From contig VEPA01000080.1 in assembly GCA_012026675.1 (NCBI GenBank), positions 1-32,148 on the forward strand: a stretch of DNA of 32,148 nt. Reading direction: 5' to 3'. Of the stretch, positions 25,143 to 32,148 are shown in pieces (position 1 is the first letter of the stretch; every line of letters starts with the position of its first letter). A program made the position numbers and the translations under genes. A model generated the notes under the pieces. The model saw nothing but the letters and a program-made list of their open reading frames with translations, was not told the origin of the DNA and did no database searches. The DNA comes from Betaproteobacteria bacterium (GTDB lineage Bacteria > Pseudomonadota > Gammaproteobacteria > Burkholderiales > Rhodocyclaceae).

Positions 25143-28100
25143 ATGAAAATCTCCGAACTCTGCATCCAGCGCCCGGTTTTTGCGACCGTGATGAGCCTCA
25201 CGGTGATGCTGATCGGGCTCGTCTCCTATACGCGATTGCCGGTGCGCGAATATCCGAAGATCGACGAGCCGGTAGTGACAGTCGATACCACCTATCGCGG
25301 CGCCTCCGCGGAAATAATCGAGTCGCAAATCAGCAAGCCGCTGGAAGATTCCCTGGCCGGCATCGAGGGCGTCGATGTCCTGTCGTCGCTCTCGCGCGCA
25401 GAGAACAGCCAGATTTCGGTGCGTTTCAAGATCGAGCGCAACCCCGATTCGGCCGCCTCGGATGTACGTGACCGTGTCGCCCGCGTCCGCTCCAAACTGC
25501 CGCAGGCGATCGATGAGCCGGTGATCGCCAAGGTCGAAGCCGACGCCAATCCGATCATCTGGGTGGCCTTCTCGTCCGATCAGCACTCGCCGCTCGAGGT
25601 GACCGATTTCGCCAGTCGCATCGTCAAGCCGCGCCTGCAAACACTGCCGGGCGCGGCGGACGTGCGCATCTTCGGCGACCGCAAGTTCGCCATGCGTGTC
25701 TGGCTCGACCGCGAACGGCTGGCGGCCCACAACCTGACGCCGGCGGACGTCGAAGACGCGCTGCGCAAACAGAACATCGAGGTACCCGCCGGCCGCATCG
25801 AGAGTGTTCAGCGCGAGTTTTCCGTCGTCGCCCAAACAGACTTGACCAAACCGGCAGAGTTCGAGAAAGTGGTCGTGCGTGCGCCGACAGCCGCCAGCCC
25901 TTACCCGGTAAAAATCGGCGATGTCGGTCGTGTCGAAGTCGGAGCTGCCAGCGAACGCAGCTCGGTGCGGTTCAACGGACGCAGCGCCGTGGCGCTGGGT
26001 GTCATCAAGCAGGCGACCGCCAATCCGCTAGACCTTTCCCGGGCGCTGCGCGCCGAACTGCCGCGCGTCACCAAGGACCTTCCGCAGGGCATGCAGGCGA
26101 AGATCGCCTACGATTCGTCGATCTTCATCGACCGTTCGATAGAGGCGGTGTTCAAGACGATAGGCGAGGCGATATTGCTGGTCGTGCTGATCATCTTCTT
26201 CTTCCTGCGCAATGTGCGGGCGACGCTGATTCCCCTGGTGACGATTCCGGTGTCCCTGATCGGTGGCTTTGCCATCATGTTCGTGCTCGGCTTCACCGTG
26301 AATACGCTGACGCTGCTGGCGCTGGTGCTGGCCATCGGCCTGGTTGTCGATGACGCGATCGTGGTGCTGGAAAACATCTACCGGCATATCGAGCAGGGCA
26401 TGGACCGCCGCCAGGCGGCGCTGCTCGGCGCCAGGGAAATCGGCTTTGCGGTGGTGGCGATGACGCTGACGCTGGCGGCGGTGTATGCGCCCGTCGCCTT
26501 CATGACCGGTCGCACCGGCAAGCTCTTCGTCGAGTTTGCATTGACCCTGGCCGGGGCGGTCAGCGTTTCCGGCTTTGTCGCCCTGACGCTGTCGCCGATG
26601 ATGTGCTCGCTGCTGCTGACCCACGAGAAGAAGCACGGCAAGCTCTATCTTGTCATCGAAGGATTTCTGCATGGGGTGACCGAGGTTTATCGACGCGTCT
26701 TGTCGGCGTCGCTCAAGCGCCGCTGGATCGTGTTGCTGGCCTTCGTCGTGGTCGCCGGCGCCGGCGTGTTTTTCCTCAAGGCGCTGAAATCGGAATTGGC
26801 TCCCGTCGAGGATCGCGGCGTGATTCTCGGCGTCTTTCTCGGGCCGGAAGGCGCGACGCTCGACTACACCGCAAAGTATGCAAACCAACTCGAAGAGATC
26901 TACAGCAAGACCAAGGATGTGGAACGTTACTTCGTCGTCGCCGGCAATCCGACGGTGTCGCAGGGTATTTCCTTCGTCGGCCTCAACGACTGGAACGCGC
27001 GTGATCGCCGGTCGGCTGATATTGTCAAGGAATTGCAGCCCAAGTTCTTCGCCATCCCCGGCGTGCTGGCCTTCCCGGTGATGCCGCCATCGCTGGGTCA
27101 GAGTCCGCGCGAACGGCCAGTCAATTTTGTCGTCATCACCTCGGCCTCCTACGCCGAACTGCAAGGCGTCACCGATCGACTGCTCGTGGAGTTCGCCAAG
27201 AATCCGGGGCTGACCAACGTCGATACCGACCTCAAGCTGAACAAGCCGGAACTTTCGGTCGCCGTCGATCGCGAGCGTGCCGCCGATCTCGGCGTTGCCA
27301 TCGAGACCGTCGGCCGCACCCTCGAAACCATGCTCGGCGGCCGCCAGGTGACGCGCTACAAGCAGGATGGCGAGCAATATGACGTCATCGTCCAGGTGGC
27401 GGCTACCGACCGCAGTACACCCGCCGACGTCGGCGGTACCTTCGTCCGCGCCAACGGCGGGCAGATGGTGCCGCTCGACAGCCTCGTCAAGGTCGGCGAG
27501 ACGGTGAGCCCGCGCGAACTCAACCACTTCGGCCAGCGCCGCGCCGTGACGATTACCGCCAATCTGGCGCCGGGATATGCCTTGGGTGAGGCGTTGACCT
27601 ACATGGAGGGCGTCGCCGGGCGCATCCTGCCCGCGGGCTACGCCGTCGATTACAACGGCCAGTCGCGCGAGTTCAAGGTCTCGTCGAGTTCGCTGGCACT
27701 GACCTTCGTGCTGGCGCTGGCCTTCATCTACCTGGTGCTGGCCGGGCAGTTCGAAAGTTTCCGCGATCCTTTCATCATCATGCTGACGGTACCCTTGTCG
27801 ATGACCGGCGCCCTGCTGGCCCTGTGGGCGAGTGGCGGCACGCTCAACGTGTATAGCCAGATCGGCCTGGTGACCCTGGTCGGCCTGATCACCAAGCACG
27901 GCATCCTGATCGTCGAATTCGCCAACCAGCTGCGCGCCCAGGGGCGCGAACGGGTGACGGCCGTGATCGAATCGGCGGTGCAGCGCCTGCGGCCGATCCT
28001 CATGACCACCGGCGCCAAGGTGCTCGGCGCCGTACCGCTCGCCTTCGCCACCGGTGCCGGCGCCGAATCGCGCCAGCAGATCGGCTGGGTCATCGTCGGC

Positions 28101-28217
28101 GGACTGCTGCTCGGCACCTTCTTCACGCTGTTCGTGGTGCCGACCGTGTATTCCTATCTGTCCGGTAGCCATGTTGCCGAGGACGACGCGGACGCGGTGG
28201 CGGTCGCCGGGGAGTGA
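25143..28217 (+). CDS. RND efflux pump, HAE1 family
   Basis: 1024 residues from the ATG at 25143, which directly follows the adaptor stop and opens the standard RND TM1 (MKISELCIQRPVFATVMSLTVMLIGLVSY); a longer frame back to 25050 is Arg-rich and not protein-like. The proton-relay residues are D403-D404 (LAIGLVVDDAIVVLENIYRHIEQG) and K918 (GLITKHGILIVEFANQLRAQG). AEIIESQISKPLEDSLAGIEGVDVLSS and DLGVAIETVGRTLETMLGGRQVTRY are typical of the MdtF/MexI/VexF-like branch. It should pump small organic compounds using the proton gradient. No outer-membrane factor gene follows; the one at 12289 may serve both systems. Confidence 0.95.
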   Translation: MKISELCIQRPVFATVMSLTVMLIGLVSYTRLPVREYPKIDEPVVTVDTTYRGASAEIIESQISKPLEDSLAGIEGVDVLSSLSRAENSQISVRFKIERNPDSAASDVRDRVARVRSKLPQAIDEPVIAKVEADANPIIWVAFSSDQHSPLEVTDFASRIVKPRLQTLPGAADVRIFGDRKFAMRVWLDRERLAAHNLTPADVEDALRKQNIEVPAGRIESVQREFSVVAQTDLTKPAEFEKVVVRAPTAASPYPVKIGDVGRVEVGAASERSSVRFNGRSAVALGVIKQATANPLDLSRALRAELPRVTKDLPQGMQAKIAYDSSIFIDRSIEAVFKTIGEAILLVVLIIFFFLRNVRATLIPLVTIPVSLIGGFAIMFVLGFTVNTLTLLALVLAIGLVVDDAIVVLENIYRHIEQGMDRRQAALLGAREIGFAVVAMTLTLAAVYAPVAFMTGRTGKLFVEFALTLAGAVSVSGFVALTLSPMMCSLLLTHEKKHGKLYLVIEGFLHGVTEVYRRVLSASLKRRWIVLLAFVVVAGAGVFFLKALKSELAPVEDRGVILGVFLGPEGATLDYTAKYANQLEEIYSKTKDVERYFVVAGNPTVSQGISFVGLNDWNARDRRSADIVKELQPKFFAIPGVLAFPVMPPSLGQSPRERPVNFVVITSASYAELQGVTDRLLVEFAKNPGLTNVDTDLKLNKPELSVAVDRERAADLGVAIETVGRTLETMLGGRQVTRYKQDGEQYDVIVQVAATDRSTPADVGGTFVRANGGQMVPLDSLVKVGETVSPRELNHFGQRRAVTITANLAPGYALGEALTYMEGVAGRILPAGYAVDYNGQSREFKVSSSSLALTFVLALAFIYLVLAGQFESFRDPFIIMLTVPLSMTGALLALWASGGTLNVYSQIGLVTLVGLITKHGILIVEFANQLRAQGRERVTAVIESAVQRLRPILMTTGAKVLGAVPLAFATGAGAESRQQIGWVIVGGLLLGTFFTLFVVPTVYSYLSGSHVAEDDADAVAVAGE

Positions 28218-28313
28218 TTGAGGCACGGGCCAGGGCAGGAAAGGGAGAAGCATGGACGCTTGGCCGAAATACAGTCATTCGTCCGGATCTGTCGAGTTCT
28301 TTAAGGCGTGCCT

Positions 28314-28799
28314 TCATTGCAGCCGGAAGCTAACCGGAAACAGGGTTTGGCGCGGATTGCCGGGCAGGGCGCCGATGTTGCGCGCGGCATCGAGCGCCGC
28401 CTGGTCGAGGATGGCGTGGCCCGAACTGCGGGCGACGGCGGCGGAAACAAGCTGGCCGTTTTCTGCAAGCGACAGCAGCAGGATCACCTCGCCCTCCAGT
28501 CCCATGGCCACGGCCTGCGGTGGATAGAACAGATGTTTCGACAGCGCGGCTTGTGCGCGACGCAGCGAGGCGCCCTGCAGGCGGCGGGGTGGCATTGCGA
28601 GTTGCTCGGGAACGGTATCGGCGCTGCTGGCTTCGGTGCTGACGGCTTCGGCCATCGCCTCCGGGGCAGGGGGCGGGATCAGTCGCGCTTCGATGTTGGG
28701 CTTTGGCAGCGGTTGCTGTTTTGCCGCCAGCCACATCGGGGCGACGATCAGGGTGGCGTGCAGGGTGAGGCTTAGCAGTAGGGCGAGGTGGAGCGGCAT
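28314..28799 (-). CDS. Short TonB-family energy-transducer-like protein
   Basis: 161 residues from the ATG at 28799. One N-terminal TM helix (LHLALLLSLTLHATLIVAPMW, about 3-23), a Pro/Ala-rich periplasmic spacer (about 29-60) and a C-terminal TonB_C-like domain (about 75-161: ALSKHLFYPPQAVAMGLEGEVILLLSLAENGQLVSAAVARSSGHAILDQAALDAARNIG). TonB proteins span the periplasm and energise outer-membrane receptors with ExbB-ExbD. The spacer is shorter than in E. coli TonB, and no exbB, exbD or receptor gene is here, so it could be a TonB paralogue serving another envelope complex. No Shine-Dalgarno is seen; TAGAAT lies 8 bases before the ATG. The gap 28218-28313 on its 3' side holds nothing I can name. 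Confidence 0.8.
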   Translation of the reverse strand: MPLHLALLLSLTLHATLIVAPMWLAAKQQPLPKPNIEARLIPPPAPEAMAEAVSTEASSADTVPEQLAMPPRRLQGASLRRAQAALSKHLFYPPQAVAMGLEGEVILLLSLAENGQLVSAAVARSSGHAILDQAALDAARNIGALPGNPRQTLFPVSFRLQ

Positions 28800-28988
28800 T
28801 GACAGGATTCTAGGTCCCCTCGGCCTGCGATAGGGATGGCATCTACCGGCGGGATTGCGCCAGGGGATGCCTGCCTGTCTCGCGCAAGTTTCGGCCCCCG
28901 AAGGGGAACTCCCGCCATGCAAGGTCCCGGCATGCAGAGCACCATCCGTCGCACTGAAGGCAGTGGACATGGACATATACTTCGGCCC

Positions 28989-30104
28989 ATGAAAATTTCC
29001 ATCTTCCTGCTGGCGCTGTTTCTGGCGGTCGCTCCGGCGCGGGCACAGGCCCTGCCTGACGCCATCAGGTTTTCCATCGTTGTCGAGCGTGGCGACCTGT
29101 CGCTTGCGCGCGAGTGGCTGGATGCGGGACTGCCGCCGGATTTCGAAGGCAACGTGATCGGCACCGGTCTGATGATCGGCGCCTGGGAGGGCAACATTCC
29201 GATGATGGAACTTTTTCTCTCGCGCGGTGCCGATATCAACAAGGTCAATGCACATGGCGAGCAGGCGCTGCTGCATGCTGCATGGAAGGGCCGCCTCGAG
29301 GCGGTTCGCTGGCTGGTGGAACATGGTGCACGCATGAACCGGGAAGGCAAGCAATGGGCCGCCTTGCACTACGCGGCGTTTGGCGGCCACGCCGAGGTGG
29401 TGGCCTATCTGCTCGAGCGCGGCGCCGACGTCAATGCGCTGTCCACCAACGGCTCGACGGCGCTGATGATGGCGGCGCGCGAGGGCAAGGAATCGATTGC
29501 CAAGACGCTGCTGGCTTCCGGCGCCCGGACCGATATCGTCAATGAGTGGGGAGATGACGCCGTGCGCTGGGCGATGCGCTACAACAACCTGCAGATCGCT
29601 AGTGAAATCGCCGGGCGCGAGAAGTTTGCCGTGGCGGCCGCGAAGCCGGCGGCTACCTGGGGCCGGCCCGTGCGTTCGCTGCCGCTGCCAGATCGCGCCG
29701 ATCTGCTGCTGGCCCAGGCCCGCAAGATGGAAGCGGCCGGACGCCGCGATGAAGCGCTGAAGCTCTATCGTGCCGCCCTCGCGGCGATCCGTGAGCCCGG
29801 CACGGGTGCGAACAAGGCTTCCACCGCAGCTCGCGCCACAACGGGGATGGTGATTACCGCGCGACGGGACAAGCCCGGCGAGCAGACGGCCACGCTGAAT
29901 TACGCCACGCCGGCTGCCGGCATCGACGATCATTCGAAAGTCGGCGCTGGTGGAACGGCGGACATCGCTGATGACTGGTTGCGCCGCGCCCGCGAGTTTG
30001 AAGCGGCAGGCCGCAGGAAGGAAGCCCTCACCGCCTATCGTCAGGCCGCGGCCGCATTGCGTGGCGGTGGCCAGGTCCCTGACATTTCGCCAATACATCC
30101 GTGA
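28989..30104 (+). CDS. Exported ankyrin-repeat protein with TPR-like C-terminus
   Basis: 371 residues from the ATG at 28989, which opens a clean Sec signal peptide (MKISIFLLALFLAVAPARAQA, cleavage after about residue 20); the upstream part of the frame is not protein-like. About five ankyrin repeats occupy residues 30-210 (GNIPMMELFLSRGADINKVNAHGEQALLHAAWKG; GRLEAVRWLVEHGARMNREGKQWAALHYAAFGG; HAEVVAYLLERGADVNALSTNGSTALMMAAREG). The C-terminal part has two similar helical segments, 236-268 and 326-358, sharing EAAGRR-x-EAL-x-x-YR, which look like half TPR repeats. It is probably a periplasmic protein-binding scaffold; the partner is unknown. It diverges from the TonB-like gene across 189 bp and may work with it. 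Confidence 0.85.
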   Translation: MKISIFLLALFLAVAPARAQALPDAIRFSIVVERGDLSLAREWLDAGLPPDFEGNVIGTGLMIGAWEGNIPMMELFLSRGADINKVNAHGEQALLHAAWKGRLEAVRWLVEHGARMNREGKQWAALHYAAFGGHAEVVAYLLERGADVNALSTNGSTALMMAAREGKESIAKTLLASGARTDIVNEWGDDAVRWAMRYNNLQIASEIAGREKFAVAAAKPAATWGRPVRSLPLPDRADLLLAQARKMEAAGRRDEALKLYRAALAAIREPGTGANKASTAARATTGMVITARRDKPGEQTATLNYATPAAGIDDHSKVGAGGTADIADDWLRRAREFEAAGRRKEALTAYRQAAAALRGGGQVPDISPIHP

Positions 30105-30145
30105 GTCACCGGGAGTCGCGAGAAGGGCGACGGGACGAGCGAAAC

Positions 30146-30174
30146 TTGACAGCTAAAGTTTTAAGTATTACGAT
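30146..30174 (+). promoter_or_regulatory. Strong sigma-70 promoter for the MBL-monooxygenase operon
   Basis: A perfect TTGACA (30146-30151), 17-nt spacer and TACGAT (30169-30174, 4 of 6 to TATAAT). The surroundings are AT-rich compared with the rest of the window. The start would be near 30181, giving a 47-nt leader with AAGGAG at 30217-30222 before the ATG. Confidence 0.7.
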
Positions 30175-30182
30175 AAGCACAA

Positions 30183-30201
30183 TTCACTTACGAAAAGTGA
30201 A
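30183..30201. promoter_or_regulatory. Operator-like inverted repeat at the MBL promoter
   Basis: TTCACTT-ACGAA-AAGTGAA is a perfect 7-bp inverted repeat directly downstream of the predicted start site (30181). This suits a repressor of a catabolic operon (MarR, TetR or GntR type). A weak RNA hairpin at the 5' end of the transcript is the other reading. Confidence 0.5.
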
Positions 30202-30227
30202 ATAAAGTTCGACCCCAAGGAGCTCCG

Positions 30228-31193
30228 ATGACCGAGAAAAAATTTGCTTCCCATGCTGACCTCGAAGAAAAGAAAGTTAGCTTCGAGAAACTGTCGGACA
30301 ACGCCTGGGCCTATACCGCCGAGGGCGATCCCAATACCGGGGTGATCATCGGCAAGGATGCCGTGATGATCATCGATGCCACGGCGACACCAGTCATGGC
30401 GCAGGACGTGATCCGCCATGTGCGCCGCATCACCGACAAACCGATCAAGTACGTCACGCTGACCCATTACCACGCGGTGCGCGTGCTGGGCGCCTCGGGC
30501 TACAAGAAGGAAGGCCTGCAGGACATCATCGCCTCGAAGCAGACGCGCGAGCTGATCGTCGAGCGCGGCCAGCAGGACATGGATTCGGAGATCGGACGTT
30601 TCCCGCGCCTGTTCAATGCGGTCGAGAGCGTGCCCGGCCTGACCTGGCCGACCGTGGTGTTCGACAAGGAGCTGACGCTGTGGATGGGCGACCTCGAAGT
30701 CAGGATCATGCATCTGGGGCGCGGCCATACCAAGGGCGACACGGTAGTCTGGCTGCCGCAGCAGAAGATCCTGTTTTCAGGCGACCTGGTGGAAGCCGAT
30801 GCCGCCTGCTACACGGGCGACGCCTACCTGGCTGACTGGCCGGCCACCCTTGATGCGCTGGCCGCCCTGCAGCCGGAGAAGATGATCCCCGGCCGCGGTC
30901 CGGCCCTGATGAATCCCGAGCGGGTGCAGCAGGGCCTGGCCTACACCCGCGACTTCGTCTCGACCCTTTATCGCAGCGCGCAGGAAGCCGTGTCCCAGGG
31001 CATGGATCTCGCGGCCTGCATGGCGCATGTGCGCTGCGCCATGGATCCGAAATTCGCCAGCGTCTTCATCTACGAACACTGCCTGCCCTTCGACGTGACG
31101 CGTGCCCACGATGAGGCTTCCGGTATCAAAGACCCGCGCATCTGGACCGCCGAGCGCGATCAGGAAATGTGGCATGCGCTGCAGGCGGCGTGA
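30228..31193 (+). CDS. Metallo-beta-lactamase-fold protein with altered metal site
   Basis: 321 residues, AAGGAG five bases before the ATG. The N-terminal 220 residues follow the MBL fold (WAYTAEGDPNTGVIIGKDAVMIIDATATP; IMHLGRGHTKGDTVVWLPQQKILFSGDLV). The canonical HxHxDH motif reads H80-Y-H82-A-V84-R85, the third-site histidine H167 and the bridging D186 remain, and the final PGHG motif reads PGRG with R223. So the first zinc site can form, but the second has lost three ligands. Residues 230-321 are a helical extension (DPRIWTAERDQEMWHAL). I recall similar HYHAVR proteins next to aromatic FAD monooxygenases, which is also the case here. A hydrolase acting on a ring-cleavage or CoA-ester intermediate is possible; the activity is unknown. 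Confidence 0.85.
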   Translation: MTEKKFASHADLEEKKVSFEKLSDNAWAYTAEGDPNTGVIIGKDAVMIIDATATPVMAQDVIRHVRRITDKPIKYVTLTHYHAVRVLGASGYKKEGLQDIIASKQTRELIVERGQQDMDSEIGRFPRLFNAVESVPGLTWPTVVFDKELTLWMGDLEVRIMHLGRGHTKGDTVVWLPQQKILFSGDLVEADAACYTGDAYLADWPATLDALAALQPEKMIPGRGPALMNPERVQQGLAYTRDFVSTLYRSAQEAVSQGMDLAACMAHVRCAMDPKFASVFIYEHCLPFDVTRAHDEASGIKDPRIWTAERDQEMWHALQAA

Positions 31194-31226
31194 CGCCGGC
31201 GCCGACTCCTGAGAGGAGACGGATCG

Positions 31227-32148
31227 ATGCTGAAGACCTACACCTATCCAAGGTTCGAATACAGGACGCCGCCGGAAATTGCCAGCGGCAAGACGCTGAA
31301 AGTGCCCGTGGTGGTGGTCGGCGCCGGTCCCGTGGGTCTGGCGGCCGCGCTCGACCTGCAACAGCAGGGTGTGCCGGTACTCTTGCTGGATGAAGACGAT
31401 ACCGTGTCGATCGGTTCGCGCGGTGTCTGTTATGCCAAGCGGACGCTGGAAATCCTCGATCGGCTCGGCGTGGGTGAAGCGGTCTGCACCAAGGGTGTAT
31501 CGTGGAATGTCGGGCGCACGTTCTTTGGCAACGGGGAGGTGTACAGGTTCAATTTGGTACCCGAACCGGATCATCATCGTCCCGGCATGGTGAACCTGCA
31601 GCAGTACTATCTCGAAGAATATCTCGCGGCATCTGCTGCCTCGCGACCCGACATTGAATTGCGCTGGAAGAACAAGGTCGTCTCGGTGGCGCAGGGCGGC
31701 ACAACCGTCACGCTCGGGGTCGAGACCGAGGACGGTCACTACACGGTCGAAGCTGACTGGCTGATCGCCGCCGACGGTGCGCGCAGCCCGCTACGCCGCA
31801 TGCTCGGCCTCGATGTCGAAGGCAAGATCTTCATGGACCGTTTCCTCATCGCCGACGTGGTGATGACCGCCGATGTGCCGGCCGAACGCTGGTTCTGGTT
31901 CGATCCGCCCTTCCATCCGGGACAGTCGGTGCTGCTGCACAAGCAGGCCGACAACGTATTCCGCATCGACTTCCAGTTGGGATGGGACGCCGATCCGGAA
32001 GAAGAAAAGAAGCCGGAAAACGTATTGCCGCGCATCAAGGCCATGCTGGGCGACGAGCGGGAATTCGAACTGGAATGGGTCAGCGTGTACACCTTCCAGT
32101 GCCGGCGCATCGGCGGTCATCACCACGTCGGCGATGAGGAAACGGTCC
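31227..32148 (+). CDS. FAD-dependent aromatic monooxygenase (MhpA/PheA-like), truncated at window end
   Basis: Starts at the ATG at 31227 with AGGAG eight bases upstream and stays open to the window end (307 codons). The Rossmann loop is VVVVGAGPVGLAAALDLQQQGVPVLLLDED (G32, G34, G37), followed by SRGVCYAKRTLEILDRLGVG, and the second FAD/NADPH motif is LIAADGARSPLRRMLGL (D183, G184). This is the group A flavoprotein hydroxylase pattern, which uses NAD(P)H and O2 to hydroxylate phenols or phenylpropanoids. The third motif (GDAAH-type), expected just after VYTFQCRR, is not found; from about residue 293 the reading is derived from an inverted copy of 31835-31882 and should not be trusted. It is 33 nt after the MBL gene, in one operon. 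Confidence 0.85.
   Translation, partial: MLKTYTYPRFEYRTPPEIASGKTLKVPVVVVGAGPVGLAAALDLQQQGVPVLLLDEDDTVSIGSRGVCYAKRTLEILDRLGVGEAVCTKGVSWNVGRTFFGNGEVYRFNLVPEPDHHRPGMVNLQQYYLEEYLAASAASRPDIELRWKNKVVSVAQGGTTVTLGVETEDGHYTVEADWLIAADGARSPLRRMLGLDVEGKIFMDRFLIADVVMTADVPAERWFWFDPPFHPGQSVLLHKQADNVFRIDFQLGWDADPEEEKKPENVLPRIKAMLGDEREFELEWVSVYTFQCRRIGGHHHVGDEETV
31835..31882 (+). repeat. Inverted duplication, internal copy
   Basis: These 48 bases inside the FAD monooxygenase gene (encoding MDRFLIADVVMTADVPA) recur as the reverse complement at 32101-32148 with a single mismatch. This copy reads as sensible protein in the gene's frame, so it is the original. Confidence 0.95.
32101..32148 (-). repeat. Inverted duplication, terminal copy (probable assembly or amplification artefact)
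   Basis: The last 48 bases are the reverse complement of 31835-31882 with one difference (32107 against 31876). The junction lies in GCCGGC, which is present at both places. In frame the segment reads GGHHHVGDEETV, unlike any flavin hydroxylase at this position. A fold-back chimera at the end of a contig is the simplest explanation. Confidence 0.9.

Noticed and set aside
26028-28253. 741-codon open frame antisense to the second RND pump, and similar long antisense frames at 16852-18822 and 18636-20618
   Set aside because: They mirror real genes in GC-rich DNA, are rich in His, Arg, Gly and Gln with no domain pattern, and the sense frames encode well-known proteins.
28314-30098. A single 594-residue minus-strand protein joining the TonB-like domain to a long N-terminal region
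   Set aside because: Upstream of 28799 the frame is antisense to the ankyrin gene and not protein-like; the TM helix after the ATG at 28799 marks the true start.
1-32148. tRNA, rRNA, CRISPR array, transposase or prophage genes
   Set aside because: None was recognised by reading; genes are closely packed and all long coding regions are accounted for.

Overview
The window is GC-rich chromosomal DNA from a betaproteobacterium, most likely the Rhodocyclales or a close relative. This rests on three things: the hisE-HIT-tatABC block and the nearby degQ/NIF3 pair, a three-gene 2-oxoacid oxidoreductase of the type known from Thauera/Azoarcus-like anaerobic aromatic degraders, and uniform codon use. 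It carries about 24 protein genes. I found no RNA genes, no CRISPR array and no insertion sequence. Both ends cut through a gene.

Layout. 1-847 (minus): N-terminal part of a SulP permease. 943-1971 (plus): conserved-looking protein of unknown function. 2020-6784 (minus): an acyl-phosphate/acyl-CoA operon read as GNAT, Pta/Ptb-type phosphate acyltransferase, a large DUF3141 alpha/beta-hydrolase with a PHA-synthase-like cysteine nucleophile, and FabI. The acetate kinase that I remember as usual in such clusters is missing. 6951-7541 (minus): small lipoprotein. 7842-13695 (plus): complete tripartite RND efflux operon (lipoprotein adaptor, HAE1 pump, NodT-type outer membrane factor). 13793-16033 (plus): hisE, HIT, tatA, tatB, tatC. 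16103-16834 (minus): CbbY-like HAD phosphatase. 17020-21706 (plus): three overlapping genes for an NAD(P)-linked 2-oxoacid:acceptor oxidoreductase (KorC-, KorA- and KorB-like). 21730-22896 (minus): DegS/DegQ-type protease. 22960-23724 (plus): NIF3 family. 23981-28217 (plus): second RND system, adaptor plus pump without an outer membrane factor. 28314-28799 (minus): TonB-like protein. 28989-30104 (plus): exported ankyrin/TPR-like protein. 30228-31193 and 31227-end (plus): atypical metallo-beta-lactamase-fold protein and an FAD monooxygenase, probably a catabolic operon.

How it fits together. The Kor enzyme would oxidise a 2-oxoacid with CoA and pass electrons through the FeS/FAD subunit to NAD(P) or ferredoxin; in aromatic degraders this feeds benzoyl-CoA reduction. 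The ring-attacking monooxygenase at the right end fits an aromatic-degrading lifestyle, and the two RND pumps would suit solvent or aromatic stress. Several upstream regions hold clear operator-like inverted repeats (23889-23910, 30183-30201, 16885-16897, 16959-16983) and one tandem direct repeat (6821-6880), but no regulator gene lies in the window.

Data warning. The last 48 bases are a near-perfect inverted copy of 31835-31882 and destroy the expected reading of the FAD monooxygenase, so the right end is probably a chimeric or fold-back artefact.
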